Source: Clostridioides sp. ES-S-0010-02
Lineage (GTDB): Bacteria; Bacillota; Clostridia; Peptostreptococcales; Peptostreptococcaceae
DNA length: 64,000 nt
Direction: 5' to 3'
NCBI GenBank assembly: GCA_020641055.1
Contig: CP067345.1
Location: 3,651,317-3,715,316, forward strand
Shown: one piece after another, positions 9,704 to 19,252 of the stretch
How the letters are laid out: the number at the start of each line of letters is the position of its first letter
Position numbering within the stretch: the first letter of the stretch is position 1
Notes under the pieces: model-generated
The model's input: only the letters and a program-made list of their open reading frames with translations
Databases searched by the model: none
What the model was told of the DNA's origin: nothing
Translations under genes and position numbers: made by a program

Positions 9704-10234
9704 AAATATCCCCCCTAATTTTTATTATTATTTTATTGTACCAATTTAAACTTGAAAGCTATATGTCATATTTATAAAAATTATGAAATTATGTATTCTA
9801 CACAACTACAATCCATATGCAAAAAGCTACCCTAAAATATAGTTATTTAATTGATAACTAAAGGTAGCTTTTTATATTGAATTAATAGAATTGTCCATCA
9901 TTAATTTACACTCATATTTAATTTTATTTTGGTTCATATTACAATCCACTTATAATTTATAATTTTCAAATACAGATATACTACATATCATAAATATACT
10001 GTATATGATTTATGTTTATATTATACAAAATTTTGCTTTAATTTTGCTTTAAGATTGTATTTTTATAATATTTAATTTACATATAATCTATTAAATTACA
10101 TAAATCACCAACCTAATGTTTTACTTATATTATACAAGCTCACAAAATTTCTAAAAATAAGTTTTCATATTTTTAGGTATCATGTTTTATTTTACAAATG
10201 GCTACTATTTTTCTTTAATCTTATTTTCTTATTT
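9704..10234. other. Intergenic stretch downstream of blaI
   Basis: Contains the terminator at 9821-9873 and otherwise AT-rich sequence with short imperfect palindromes near 9970-10020. No gene seen. Confidence 0.5.
9821..9873. terminator. Intrinsic terminator with nested hairpin
   Basis: Outer stem AAAAAGCTACC / GGTAGCTTTTT encloses a second stem TAGTTAT / ATAACTA. It lies downstream of the leftward blaI gene and upstream of the VOC gene. Confidence 0.75.
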
Positions 10235-10606
10235 TTATTTAATACTTCTTAACCACTCTTCAATAAAAAGTATATCTTTTTCACTTATATTATCATCTGC
10301 ATGAAGTGATAATAATAAGCTTTTTATAGAGGAATCATGAATATTACTAAAAAATTCTCTCGTTTCAACATTCAAGTAGTCCTTTTTATTAATTAAAATC
10401 TCATACTGTGTATGTTTATTTACCTTTTTAGAATTTAAAAATCCTTTAACTACTAATCTAGATAAAATAGTTAAAGTTGTCGTTTGCTTCCATTGATATT
10501 TTTGCTCCATAGCTAAAATAATATCTTTTGATGTTATTTTGGAATCTACTTTCCATATAAATTTCATTATCTTCAATTCTGATTGTGGCAACTTTTTTAT
10601 TGGCAT
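10235..10606 (-). CDS. BlaI/MecI/CopY-family transcriptional repressor
   Basis: 123 residues with the N-terminal winged helix typical of BlaI (LPQSELKIMKFIWKVD; ITSKDIILAMEQ; TTTLTILSRLVVKGFL) and a C-terminal dimerisation helix. BlaI proteins bind short dyads at beta-lactamase or efflux promoters and are removed by the BlaR1 protease. No blaR1 or beta-lactamase gene is near, so the repressor is an orphan here. Three promoter-overlapping dyads lie 470-890 bp upstream (11072-11498) and point toward it, which suggests autoregulation. Confidence 0.85.
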   Translation of the reverse strand: MPIKKLPQSELKIMKFIWKVDSKITSKDIILAMEQKYQWKQTTTLTILSRLVVKGFLNSKKVNKHTQYEILINKKDYLNVETREFFSNIHDSSIKSLLLSLHADDNISEKDILFIEEWLRSIK

Positions 10607-11071
10607 AATAAACCTTTGCTACTCAGAATACAGACAAGCAATATTCACAGTAAAACTTTCATCAATTTAATTGATGTTATATTCATTTAAATTACTGTAA
10701 TTTTATAAGATTTTCTCAATCTTAAATTCTAAAGTTAGCTATTTGTACATAATAAACAGGTGTAAATAGTGTCAGAATTACTTTATATTGCTTAAGTTTT
10801 ATGAAATATCTTGTACTCAGCTATATACTTCTGGATACTTGTCTCAGTAGCTCTCCCTTCTTTTAAATTTTTCTTTCTAGTTTTAAGCATTTATATTTTA
10901 GTAATCTTACTTCTTTTAATTTTGACTTATTGCTTCTCTAGCTTTTAAAAAAAGAATCTCTCATTTATGATTTTTCTAATCTAAACCTTTTCCTCAACAG
11001 CTCTTTATAGCTCTAATTTAATTCAACATATCTAGACATCTATACTTTATATCACTAAAAATCAGACACCA

Positions 11072-11103
11072 AAACTCTACTTTAGTAGAGTTTATATGGT
11101 CAA
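11072..11103 (-). promoter_or_regulatory. BlaI-type operator/promoter, copy 1
   Basis: A 22-bp dyad, AAACTCTACT / AGTAGAGTTT with a TT centre, overlaps a leftward -10 (TAGAGT, 11074-11079) with -35 TTGACC (11098-11103) at 18 bp. Confidence 0.65.
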
Positions 11104-11252
11104 AAAATGTCTATTTAAGATGCTCTTTCGCTCTAAATACAAGGTTCTAATAAAATATTCCTCTAATAATTACATAAAAGTTCTTCTAATTAAATCTGCT
11201 CTTAAAATCTGATTATCTTCTTCTCAAAATTAAAAACTACTATATTATAATT

Positions 11253-11280
11253 CTATTTTAGTAGAATATTTTTGTCAATA
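11253..11280 (-). promoter_or_regulatory. BlaI-type operator/promoter, copy 2
   Basis: Leftward TTGACA, 17 bp, TAGAAT, with the dyad ATTCTA-N6-TAGAAT lying over the -10 and spacer. Near-identical to copy 3. Confidence 0.65.
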
Positions 11281-11469
11281 ATATTTTAAGTATTATTGAA
11301 AAATATTAAAAAAAAGGGAACTATTTAAAGAGTTTAACAGTCTTACAATAATTCCAAAATATATTATTCCTATGAAAATTTTGATACCATGAGTAACTTA
11401 GCTCTAAGCGCATAAAGCAAAAGTTACTATTTTATTTAATAAAACTTGACAAGAAAAGAATTTATATTT

Positions 11470-11498
11470 ATTCTACTACGATAGAACATTTTTGTCAA
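11470..11498 (-). promoter_or_regulatory. BlaI-type operator/promoter, copy 3
   Basis: Leftward TTGACA (11493-11498), 17 bp, TAGAAT (11470-11475), with TTCTA-N6-TAGAA across the -10. This could serve a transcript starting just inside the region or the far-off blaI gene. Confidence 0.65.
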
Positions 11499-11565
11499 TA
11501 AATAATAAAATTATTTTCAAAATATTTTCATTGTTCACGCTTATTTATTATTTTATCATAAAATT

Positions 11566-12972
11566 TTACTTTACTAGTGGTAATTTTAAAGTTATTTTTA
11601 TACCATGACAATCATCACTTGTGATATTTAATTTACCTTTATGTGCGTTTATAATACCTGCTACTATTAAAAGACCCAGACCATGATTCTGACCTTTAGC
11701 ATATGCATCACTCAAATTATATTGATTATTCAATAAATAACTAATTTTATCTTTGCTCATACCTTTTCCATCATCTTCAATAGTTATATAACAAAAATCT
11801 AAATCAGACCTTGAAACTACATTTATATTACACCCATGTTGATTGTGAGTTATACTATTTTGTATCAAATTGCTAATAGCTCTTTTTAATAACTTTTTAT
11901 CTGCATCTATAATAATATCTTCATCCAATATATTAATCTCAATATAAAAGTTATTATCCAAATTATTATTTATAAAATCAGAAACAACCTCTCTCAAGAA
12001 AACAGAAACTCTAATTTTACCACAATCCAATGGTTGCATATTGTATTCCAATTTAGAGACTAAGTTAAGGTCGCTTACTAATTCCCTAATCTTAATACCT
12101 TGATTACATATAATAGATACTTGCTCATGTTCTCTTTGAGAAAGATTTTTACTTTCCTCAAGCTCTCCAGCATATCCTATTATCATTGAAAGTGGTGTTC
12201 TTATATCATGAGATATTCCTGCAATCCAATTAGACCTAGCTTCTTCTCTTTTTCTAAGCTTTGCATTTTTTTCCTGTAATTCTCTAGATACAGAGTTAAT
12301 AGATTTTGAAATATCACTAAGTATTCCCTTTTCTTGAAGAAATACTGGCTCGCCCTTTGAAATAAGCTTCATCCCTGTAATAATTGGCTTTATAGATTTT
12401 ACCATTTTTAATCCTATGAACAAAGCTATTAAAAAAGTAATTATTGCATTAAGCAAAAGCATAACTAATATTAACCTTGGAAATTGCTCTATTTCTCTAA
12501 TGGTATAAGTAAGGTTAAACCTAGTATACTTGTCTTTTGGATATCCTGTAACTAGAAGCCCCTCAGGATGCTCCCATACATACACAGGATAGTCTTTTAA
12601 AAAGAATTTTGAAAATTTAGCTACATCCGTTAAAGTATAATGCTTTGGTATTTCTTTGGGTAAATCATACTCCCATATTCTGTCCCCATTATCATCAATT
12701 AACATCGCCCAAGCTTGCTTTTTATGTAACACATCTTTGCTAGATTCATCCAAAACAAATTTACCATCTTTTGAGGTTAACTTTTCTTCAAGCATCATTA
12801 AATTTGCTTTAGTCTCTCTGCTAGTGCTTATATCCGATTCTCCCAAGTATGGATATATAAAGGTTACGTATGAAAATATCAAAAATCCTGTTATGTTTAA
12901 GATAATTAGAAATAATGAAATCAAGATACTTGAACCTATAAATCGCCTCAATATATATTTTACACTATCCAA
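11566..12972 (-). CDS. Sensor histidine kinase of the peptide-sensing type
   Basis: Two membrane segments (roughly the first 30 residues and around residue 170-195) flank a ~130-residue extracytoplasmic domain, then a HAMP-like linker, the H-box (GISHDIRTPLSMIIGY), N-box (LIQNSITHNQHG), DDGKGMS and GLGLLIVAG. It phosphorylates the regulator encoded 3-40 bp upstream. I prefer the TTG at 12972, which follows GAGGAG by 9 bp; an ATG at 13008 gives 480 residues but has no ribosome site. Next to a LanFEG-type transporter it probably senses a cationic antimicrobial peptide, as in CprK of C. difficile; the ligand is inferred. Confidence 0.88.
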   Translation of the reverse strand: MDSVKYILRRFIGSSILISLFLIILNITGFLIFSYVTFIYPYLGESDISTSRETKANLMMLEEKLTSKDGKFVLDESSKDVLHKKQAWAMLIDDNGDRIWEYDLPKEIPKHYTLTDVAKFSKFFLKDYPVYVWEHPEGLLVTGYPKDKYTRFNLTYTIREIEQFPRLILVMLLLNAIITFLIALFIGLKMVKSIKPIITGMKLISKGEPVFLQEKGILSDISKSINSVSRELQEKNAKLRKREEARSNWIAGISHDIRTPLSMIIGYAGELEESKNLSQREHEQVSIICNQGIKIRELVSDLNLVSKLEYNMQPLDCGKIRVSVFLREVVSDFINNNLDNNFYIEINILDEDIIIDADKKLLKRAISNLIQNSITHNQHGCNINVVSRSDLDFCYITIEDDGKGMSKDKISYLLNNQYNLSDAYAKGQNHGLGLLIVAGIINAHKGKLNITSDDCHGIKITLKLPLVK

Positions 12973-13011
12973 AGTTAAATCACTCCTCTTGAAATCTTCA
13001 TATGGCATAAA

Positions 13012-13719
13012 TCAATTAACAATTAATTTATATCCAAGCCCTCTTACTGTAAGAAGATGCTTAGGAGAAGATGGTGCTTCCTCTATCTTTTCTCTAACTC
13101 TCCTAACATGTACCATAAGAGTATTTTCATACCCATACATGTCATCCCCCCATATAGCTTGACATAGTGCATCACTAGTAACAATTCGCCCTTTATTTTC
13201 ATACAACTTTAAAAGCAGGGAATGTTCTTTAGCAGTTAAAGATATTTCTTGTCCATCTTTTTTTACACATGCAGTATTTAAATTTACAACAACAGAATCT
13301 CCTAGTTTAAATACTGGCAACTCCTCTTCTTCCATAGGAATATATACACGATTTAGTATACCTATTAACCTTAAAGTAAGTTCTTTAGGTAAAAATGGCT
13401 TTACTATATAATCATCAGCTCCTAAACCCAAACCAATCAATCTATCTTCATCCTCTCCTCTTGCAGAAAGAAAAATAACTGGTATCTTAGACGTCTCTCT
13501 AATTTTTCTCATAATAGAAAATCCATCTCCATCTGGCAATACTACATCTAAAATTGCACAGTCTGGTTTTATATTTTTAAATACTTTCACAGCTTCTTCA
13601 TAACTAGAGGCTAGAAAAATTCTATTAAATCCATCTTTTCTTAAGATTTCATCTATCATTTTTAATAATTCTTTATGGTCATCAACCACAAGTATTTTTT
13701 TATCCTTTATTGTTTCCAT
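13012..13719 (-). CDS. OmpR/PhoB-family response regulator
   Basis: Receiver domain with the acidic pair, phospho-acceptor Asp in CAILDVVLPDGDGF and conserved Lys in DDYIVKPF, then a winged-helix DNA-binding domain (SLTAKEHSLLLKLYENKGRI; VHVRRVREKIEE). The start at METIKD (13719) is chosen because GGAGGG lies 8 bp upstream; longer starts overlap the site. It is the partner of the kinase downstream and most likely drives the divergent ABC transporter operon that begins 194 bp away. Confidence 0.9.
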   Translation of the reverse strand: METIKDKKILVVDDHKELLKMIDEILRKDGFNRIFLASSYEEAVKVFKNIKPDCAILDVVLPDGDGFSIMRKIRETSKIPVIFLSARGEDEDRLIGLGLGADDYIVKPFLPKELTLRLIGILNRVYIPMEEEELPVFKLGDSVVVNLNTACVKKDGQEISLTAKEHSLLLKLYENKGRIVTSDALCQAIWGDDMYGYENTLMVHVRRVREKIEEAPSSPKHLLTVRGLGYKLIVN

Positions 13720-13912
13720 AATCATCACCCTCCATAAGTATATCATATACCCATTTTTATAACTTTACCCCAATAGACTATTTAAGGTTATCGTAAGGTA
13801 AACTTCAGCTATCTGAAATGTAAGTACTTTATTGTATTAATATAAGCTACAAACACTACTATATGTAAGTCATAAAAATTCATACTAAATTATAGAAAAG
13901 AGGATAAAACAT

Positions 13913-14827
13913 ATGGAAATGATAGTTAAAACAAACAGACTTTCAAAAGAATACAATAAAATATTTAGAGTAAAAGACTTAGACCTTAGAGTACCAAAAG
14001 GAGCTGTATATGGCTTTTTAGGCCCTAATGGTGCTGGTAAATCTACTACTCTTAAAATGCTACTTGGACTTGCAAAACCTACACAAGGAAATATTAGTAT
14101 TTTAGGTAAAGAGTTAAATGATAAAAACAGAATATCAATTTTAAATGATATTGGCTCATTGATAGAATCTCCATCATATTATGGACACTTGACAGGGCTT
14201 GAAAATATGACTATTATGCAAAGACTATTAGATTTACCTAAAAAAAATATACATGAAGCCTTAAAAATAGTAAGACTAGAAAATCAGAAAAATAAGAAGG
14301 TCAGTCAATATTCACTAGGTATGAAACAACGCCTTGGCATTGCCATGGCAATAATGAAGTTTCCAAAACTATTGATACTTGATGAACCTACAAATGGACT
14401 TGACCCAGCTGGAATTGAAGAAATTAGAGAACTAATAAAATCTCTTCCAGAAAAATATGGCATGACAGTTCTTATTTCTAGTCATCTTCTAAGTGAAATT
14501 GACCAAATCGCCACATCAATAGGAATAATAAATCATGGTGAACTTGTTTTTCAAGATAGTATAAAAGAACTTCATGATAAAGGTCAAAGTCATATTGCTA
14601 TTAAAACACAAAATCCAATATCTGCTCAAAAACTTTTAAATACACAAGGATATATGTCACTTATACAAGATGGATATTTAACTATTGAAAATTTAAAAGA
14701 TACAGATGTAGCTAAAATAAATAACATACTTGTACATTCAAATATGGATGTATTTAGAATAGAAGAACATAAAAAGAGCTTAGAGGATATATTCCTTGAA
14801 CTTACTGGCAAGGCGGTGACTTTATAA
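13913..14827 (+). CDS. ABC transporter ATP-binding protein, LanF/BcrA type
   Basis: 304 residues: Walker A GPNGAGKST, a degenerate signature SLGMKQRLGIAMA as usual in this subfamily, Walker B LLILDEPTNGLDP and switch His (SSHLLSE). The C-terminal ~80 residues are the accessory region typical of BcrA/CprA proteins. It powers export or removal of lantibiotics or bacitracin-like peptides together with the two permeases downstream; it ends 1 bp into the next start codon, so the three genes are translated together. Divergent from the two-component system that probably regulates it. Confidence 0.9.
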   Translation: MEMIVKTNRLSKEYNKIFRVKDLDLRVPKGAVYGFLGPNGAGKSTTLKMLLGLAKPTQGNISILGKELNDKNRISILNDIGSLIESPSYYGHLTGLENMTIMQRLLDLPKKNIHEALKIVRLENQKNKKVSQYSLGMKQRLGIAMAIMKFPKLLILDEPTNGLDPAGIEEIRELIKSLPEKYGMTVLISSHLLSEIDQIATSIGIINHGELVFQDSIKELHDKGQSHIAIKTQNPISAQKLLNTQGYMSLIQDGYLTIENLKDTDVAKINNILVHSNMDVFRIEEHKKSLEDIFLELTGKAVTL

Positions 14828-15588
14828 TGAAATATCTTAGTTTAGAATTTTATAAAATTAAAAGAAAGAAAATTATTTTGATGACATTTTTATTTGTAGC
14901 TGTTGAAATAATATGGTGTATCATGAATTCAAGTAGAGCTCTTACAAAGAATCCAGACATGCTAAGTGGATTTGAATATTCATACATGATTATGAGTTTT
15001 ACAAGTTTAAATGGATTATTTTTTCCTATCTTAATATCAATAATTACTTCCCGAATAAGCGATATAGAGCATAAAGGAGATACATGGAAACTTTTAAAGT
15101 CTTCTGCTACACCCTTAAATAGTATTTATTTTTCTAAATTTTTATGCTCTACTATTTTGATATCATTATCTATACTTATACAAATATTGGCTATTTTAGG
15201 TTTTGCATCTTTTAAGGACTTTATCGAACCATTTTCTATGTCCTTAATTGTCAAATATACCTTAGGTACGATACTAGTTAGTATAGCTATAATAGCACTG
15301 CACCAATGGGTTGCAACTGTATTCCAAAATCAAATGCTTGCTGTTACACTTGGTATGTTAGGTAGCTTTATAGGTTTAACATCAGGACTATTTTTTCAAG
15401 GTATTCGTAGATTATTTATATGGTCTTATTACATAGAATTAACGCCTCTAAATTATGCTTATGACACTGCCCTTGGTTCATCAGTTTACAAAGTAAATAT
15501 GAATTTTTCAATGACTGTTTTAATCTTCTTTGTTGGAATGTTAATTTATTATATTGGAAAAAATCATTTATTAAAAAAGGAAATATAG
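14827..15588 (+). CDS. ABC transporter permease, LanE type
   Basis: 253 residues with six predicted membrane spans and the N-terminal KYLSLEFYKIKRKKI start common to ABC-2 permeases of lantibiotic immunity transporters. A long loop after the first span carries the characteristic RISDIEHKGDTWKLLKSSA cytoplasmic segment. It overlaps the ATPase gene by one base and is followed after 11 bp by a second, related permease, giving the E and G subunits of a heteromeric channel. Confidence 0.85.
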   Translation: MKYLSLEFYKIKRKKIILMTFLFVAVEIIWCIMNSSRALTKNPDMLSGFEYSYMIMSFTSLNGLFFPILISIITSRISDIEHKGDTWKLLKSSATPLNSIYFSKFLCSTILISLSILIQILAILGFASFKDFIEPFSMSLIVKYTLGTILVSIAIIALHQWVATVFQNQMLAVTLGMLGSFIGLTSGLFFQGIRRLFIWSYYIELTPLNYAYDTALGSSVYKVNMNFSMTVLIFFVGMLIYYIGKNHLLKKEI

Positions 15589-15599
15589 GAGGGATTTAA

Positions 15600-16337
15600 A
15601 TGTTAAGAAAATCAGTTTTGGGAGAAATCCTAAAGTTAAAAAATTCTTTTATATGGTATATATTATTGGCTTTACCACTTCTAAGTGTGCTAATTGGTAC
15701 TGGAAACTTTTATCTAAATCAAGATATCCTTAAGAAAGAATGGTATAGCTTGTGGACTCAAGTTAGTCTATTTTATGGTGAGTTTTTCTTTCCTATATTA
15801 ATAGCAATCTTTTGTGCCTATGTTTGCAGACTTGAACATATGAATCATAATTGGAATAATGTAATGACACTTCCAATCAATTTAAAAAACATTTTTTTAT
15901 CTAAACTTATAGTTATTTCAATACTTACGGCTATCACTCAAATTGTTTTCGTTATTTTTTACATAGTTGCTGGAAATATGATTGGATTTTCCCAAAGTGT
16001 ACCTAATGAACTCACTGGCTGGATTGTTAAGGGTTGGATTATTTCAATTTCAATAGCTTCTATACAACTATACCTATCTATAAAGATTAGAAGTTTTGCT
16101 ACTCCTATTGGTATCAGTCTTTGCCTTTCTCTATTTGGAATGGGCTTACTAATAGCACAACCTTCTATTGGTATATTTTTCCCATACTCTATGTTAGGAA
16201 GTGCTATGGGTATTATAAAACAATCTGCTTTAAACGTTAATGATACTATAGTTACAATATGTGTTGCATTTGCCACTACTATAATATTTTCTGAAATCGC
16301 TAAGAGAAACTTTAGAAAAAATGATGTTATATCTTAA
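15600..16337 (+). CDS. ABC transporter permease, LanG type
   Basis: 245 residues, six predicted spans, with the matching segment CRLEHMNHNWNNVMTLP after the second span, showing descent from the same ancestor as the preceding permease. Strong GGAGG site 6 bp before the ATG. Together the three genes form a CprABC-like exporter. Which peptide it handles cannot be told from sequence. Confidence 0.85.
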   Translation: MLRKSVLGEILKLKNSFIWYILLALPLLSVLIGTGNFYLNQDILKKEWYSLWTQVSLFYGEFFFPILIAIFCAYVCRLEHMNHNWNNVMTLPINLKNIFLSKLIVISILTAITQIVFVIFYIVAGNMIGFSQSVPNELTGWIVKGWIISISIASIQLYLSIKIRSFATPIGISLCLSLFGMGLLIAQPSIGIFFPYSMLGSAMGIIKQSALNVNDTIVTICVAFATTIIFSEIAKRNFRKNDVIS

Positions 16338-16519
16338 CCTTACAATAAAATTATATATGACAAGATGGTGTCATCCTCTTGTATTATAATAAATCAAGTA
16401 TGTATGATAAATAATTCAAATCACCTCTTGACCATCTAATCAATAAAAAAGACTTTCATGATGTAGTATGGTAAAATATAAAAAAGCTTGCCTATATTTT
16501 ATGAGGAGGAAATATAACT

Positions 16520-16690
16520 ATGCTTACATTTAGTGGAATAATCTTTTTATTAATACTAATACTCATAGCAGGTATACTTGTAGGTATTATTAAAAAAAAT
16601 AAACCAATATTAGTTACATCCTTAGTTACTTTATTAATTCTACTTACTACTATAATCATAATTTGGAATTCTATTCCAGATACATGGTAG
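16520..16690 (+). CDS. Small membrane protein, 56 residues
   Basis: Begins MLTFSGIIFLLILILIAGIL, with a second hydrophobic span near residues 28-50 (ILVTSLVTLLILLTTIIIIW) and a short basic loop KKNK between them. A strong GAGGAGGAA site lies 7 bp upstream of the ATG. It follows the ABC transporter operon by about 180 bp with a weak hairpin between (16360-16382), so it may be a separate unit. Function unknown; a small hairpin-shaped inner membrane protein is all that can be said. Confidence 0.65.
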   Translation: MLTFSGIIFLLILILIAGILVGIIKKNKPILVTSLVTLLILLTTIIIIWNSIPDTW

Positions 16691-16890
16691 TAAGATTATA
16701 TGAAAATCACAACCGATAAAGTTGTAATCAACGAGTTATTATATTGGATGTTCTTTAATCTATAAACTTCTACTTTATATAGTATTACATAAATTTTTAA
16801 ATATTAAAGTCAAGGAAAGCATTATACAGTTTCCGCATTATGTTAGCAAAGTATACAATTAGAAATTAGAATTGGTGAGGTGAATGAGTA

Positions 16891-17382
16891 ATGTATTCAT
16901 TACGAAAATTAGAAGAAAAAGATATTGAGATGGTTAAATCATGGTTATATCAAGAATATATTGTAAAATGGTTTGGGGATGCTTCTGATTGGTTAAATGA
17001 AATAAAAGGTAGAAATAATGAATATAACTTTATACATCATTTCATTGTTGAATCTGAACACAAAGCTATTGGTTTTTGCCAATATTATAATTATAATCAA
17101 AGTCCCCTTGAGGATTCAGAAATTCCACAACCCAATGGAACGTATGGTATTGACTATCTAATTGGTGAAAAGAATCTGTTGGGAAAAGGCATTGGAAAGC
17201 AGTTGGTAAAATTGATTTCTGACAAAGTGATTGAAGAAAATAAAAACGTCGTTCGTATTGTAGCTGACCCAATAATCGAGGAAACAAGAACGAATGTAGC
17301 ATCTATAAAAGTTTTAGAAGCAAATCAATTTTGTTATGATGAAAAATCTAATCTATATAAAAAAGATATAAAAGATATATAA
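16891..17382 (+). CDS. GNAT acetyltransferase, aminoglycoside 6'-N-acetyltransferase-like
   Basis: 163 residues. The fold and the order VKSWLYQEYIVKWFG ... GTYGIDYLIGEKNLLGKGIG ... VVRIVADPIIEETRTN resemble the Acetyltransf_8 group that includes AAC(6') and related N-acyltransferases; GKGIGKQL is the acetyl-CoA pyrophosphate loop. The resemblance to resistance enzymes is at family level only, and siderophore or other amine substrates are equally possible. It stands alone with a GGTGAGGTG site. Confidence 0.75.
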   Translation: MYSLRKLEEKDIEMVKSWLYQEYIVKWFGDASDWLNEIKGRNNEYNFIHHFIVESEHKAIGFCQYYNYNQSPLEDSEIPQPNGTYGIDYLIGEKNLLGKGIGKQLVKLISDKVIEENKNVVRIVADPIIEETRTNVASIKVLEANQFCYDEKSNLYKKDIKDI

Positions 17383-17574
17383 GTAAATTTAATTTTGTTC
17401 AATTGATATCTGTTTAAATAGCTTAATATTTACATATCAATATTGGTATTTAATTATCGATAATATTTATATAACTGAATATTTACACATTAATATTAAT
17501 GTATAACTATCTATACATGTACTAAATCTTGATACTTCTATTTAAAGATTTTTGATATAATTTGGAGGCAATAA

Positions 17575-18291
17575 ATGAACACTATAGATTATGAAGATAG
17601 CAAAATAACAGAACTTTGGAATGAATATGCAAATACAAGAAATACAGGATTAAAGAAATTAGCAAACAAAAAACTAGACTTTTTAATCGACTACATATTA
17701 AAATTACCTGAAAATAAACAAAAGCATTTTGTTACATATATTTGTAAGGAGCGTTTTGATAAAAACAACATAAAAGAATTTCAACAACTTTTAGTGGTCA
17801 AATTAATTTTTCCAATAGTTGAAAAAGCTGTTTTAAATAAAGAAATGCCTTTTCTTAGGTGGGGATATCAATTAAATCTATTTATTTCTTTAAATAAAGA
17901 GAATTATGATAAATATAGATACTACTCTTCTGAGGATATGCTAAAAGATGCTTTAAAATTAGATGACACAGATATTAAATCTGTCGAACTATTATTAAAT
18001 AAATATATAGATGAGTTATGGTTTGCTTCTCATCATATACAAGAAAGTGTAATTCTAAACCCTAAAAAAAATATTAAAGAAGATTTAGAGGAATTAGATA
18101 GACTACTTACAAAATATAAAGGAAACCTAGATTATTATGATGAATATTTAAAAGAAAAAACATACTATCAAGAATTATATGACTTATGGTTTCAATATGA
18201 TGAAAGTAGCAAAAAAATTTCCTTTCCTGAATGGTTAAAAATTAGAGGATATAACTATTCTTGGTGTAATGCATTTTATTATGAAAAGTGA
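17575..18291 (+). CDS. Hypothetical protein
   Basis: 238 residues, soluble, rich in Lys, Asp, Tyr and Leu, mostly helical by eye, with a Trp-rich C-terminus (FPEWLKIRGYNYSWCNAFYY). I recognise no domain. A TTTGGAGG site precedes the ATG, and base composition matches its neighbours, so it is likely a real gene. Confidence 0.7.
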   Translation: MNTIDYEDSKITELWNEYANTRNTGLKKLANKKLDFLIDYILKLPENKQKHFVTYICKERFDKNNIKEFQQLLVVKLIFPIVEKAVLNKEMPFLRWGYQLNLFISLNKENYDKYRYYSSEDMLKDALKLDDTDIKSVELLLNKYIDELWFASHHIQESVILNPKKNIKEDLEELDRLLTKYKGNLDYYDEYLKEKTYYQELYDLWFQYDESSKKISFPEWLKIRGYNYSWCNAFYYEK

Positions 18292-18408
18292 TAAAACTAT
18301 TGATAAGGCTATAGTACACTGCTATTTTCATTTTCTAGAATTAACCTTAATAGAATTAGCTTTAATATAACAGATAAAAAAATTTAATCCACAGGAGGAT
18401 AAATTAAA

Positions 18409-18921
18409 ATGATAATTAGACAAGAAAAAGCCAGTGACAAAGATAAAGTATATGAAGTCATTAAAGCTGCATTTGCAAATGAAGAATCTTCTGACCATGA
18501 TGAACAAAACCTTGTTAATCGATTAAGAAATAGTACTAGATTTGTTCCAGAACTTTCACTTGTTGCTGAAGATGATGGAGATATAGTTGGGCATATTCTA
18601 TTTACAGAAATAAAGGTTAAAAATGATGTGCTACTTGCACTAGCACCAGTAGCAGTTTCTCCAAGTGTCCAAGGTAAAAAAATAGGTTCAAAGTTAATTA
18701 AAGAAGGACATAAAATTGCAAAGTCAAAAGGATATAAAGGTTGTGTAGTTTTAGGTCATGACAAATATTATCCTAAGTTTGGCTATCAAGTAGCAAGTAA
18801 GTTTAATATAAAAGCTCCATTTGAAGTGCCAGATGAAAATTTTATGGCTATAGAACTACTAGACAATGGATTGAAAGAAGTGTCTGGTACTGTAGAATAT
18901 GCAAAGGAATTTTTTGAATAG
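18409..18921 (+). CDS. GNAT N-acetyltransferase, YhbS type
   Basis: 170 residues with a GNAT core: MIIRQEKASDKDKVYEVI at the N-terminus, the strand LALAPVAVSPSVQGKKIGSK leading into the acetyl-CoA loop, and VVLGHDKYYPKFGY, the usual motif of the YhbS/COG3153 group. The substrate is unknown. AGGAGG precedes the ATG. It heads a run of three genes in the same direction (to 19537) with short gaps. Confidence 0.85.
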   Translation: MIIRQEKASDKDKVYEVIKAAFANEESSDHDEQNLVNRLRNSTRFVPELSLVAEDDGDIVGHILFTEIKVKNDVLLALAPVAVSPSVQGKKIGSKLIKEGHKIAKSKGYKGCVVLGHDKYYPKFGYQVASKFNIKAPFEVPDENFMAIELLDNGLKEVSGTVEYAKEFFE

Positions 18922-18979
18922 TAGTTATAAATTATGATTAGTAATTCTATTTAATATTTAAGAGATAAGGAGTGATATA

Positions 18980-19237
18980 ATGGGTGAACTTTCTAAATTA
19001 CCAAATATAGGTCCTGTAGTTGAGGTTCAATTAAACCAAGTTGGAATCACAACCTATGAACAGTTAAAGGAAATAGGTAGCAAGCAGGCATGGTTAAAAA
19101 TAAAATCTATTGATGCTTCTGCATGTATTAACCGTCTATATTCACTAGAAGGTGCAATTCAAGGCATCAGAAAAAGTCAATTATCCTCAGATGAAAAGGA
19201 AGAATTAAAAGAATTTTATAATATATTTAAGTGTTAG
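18980..19237 (+). CDS. TfoX C-terminal domain protein
   Basis: 85 residues: LPNIGPVVEVQLNQVGITT is a helix-hairpin-helix-like start, followed by EQLKEIGSKQAWLKIK and ACINRLYSLEGAIQGI, the pattern of the TfoX C-terminal domain found as a stand-alone protein. In proteobacteria TfoX is a competence regulator, but the isolated domain has no known role. It shares its opening (MGEL.K.P..G) with the Cdd1-like gene 600 bp away. Confidence 0.75.
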   Translation: MGELSKLPNIGPVVEVQLNQVGITTYEQLKEIGSKQAWLKIKSIDASACINRLYSLEGAIQGIRKSQLSSDEKEELKEFYNIFKC

Positions 19238-19252
19238 AAAAGGAGAGTTTAT

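Larger units (their letters stand above)
10607..11565. other. Gene-poor regulatory stretch with decayed coding remnant
   Basis: No intact gene in 960 bp. On the minus strand from about 11045 to 10792 the translation looks protein-like but is broken by stops and frame changes (pieces such as SYKELLRKRFRLEKS and KEGRATETSIQKYIAEYK), as in a decayed gene. The stretch also holds three similar promoter-dyad modules. Confidence 0.5.

Noticed and set aside
17382-17574. Loose ~57-bp repeat in the gap before the hypothetical gene
   Set aside because: AT-rich likeness only, with no exact core long enough to exclude chance.
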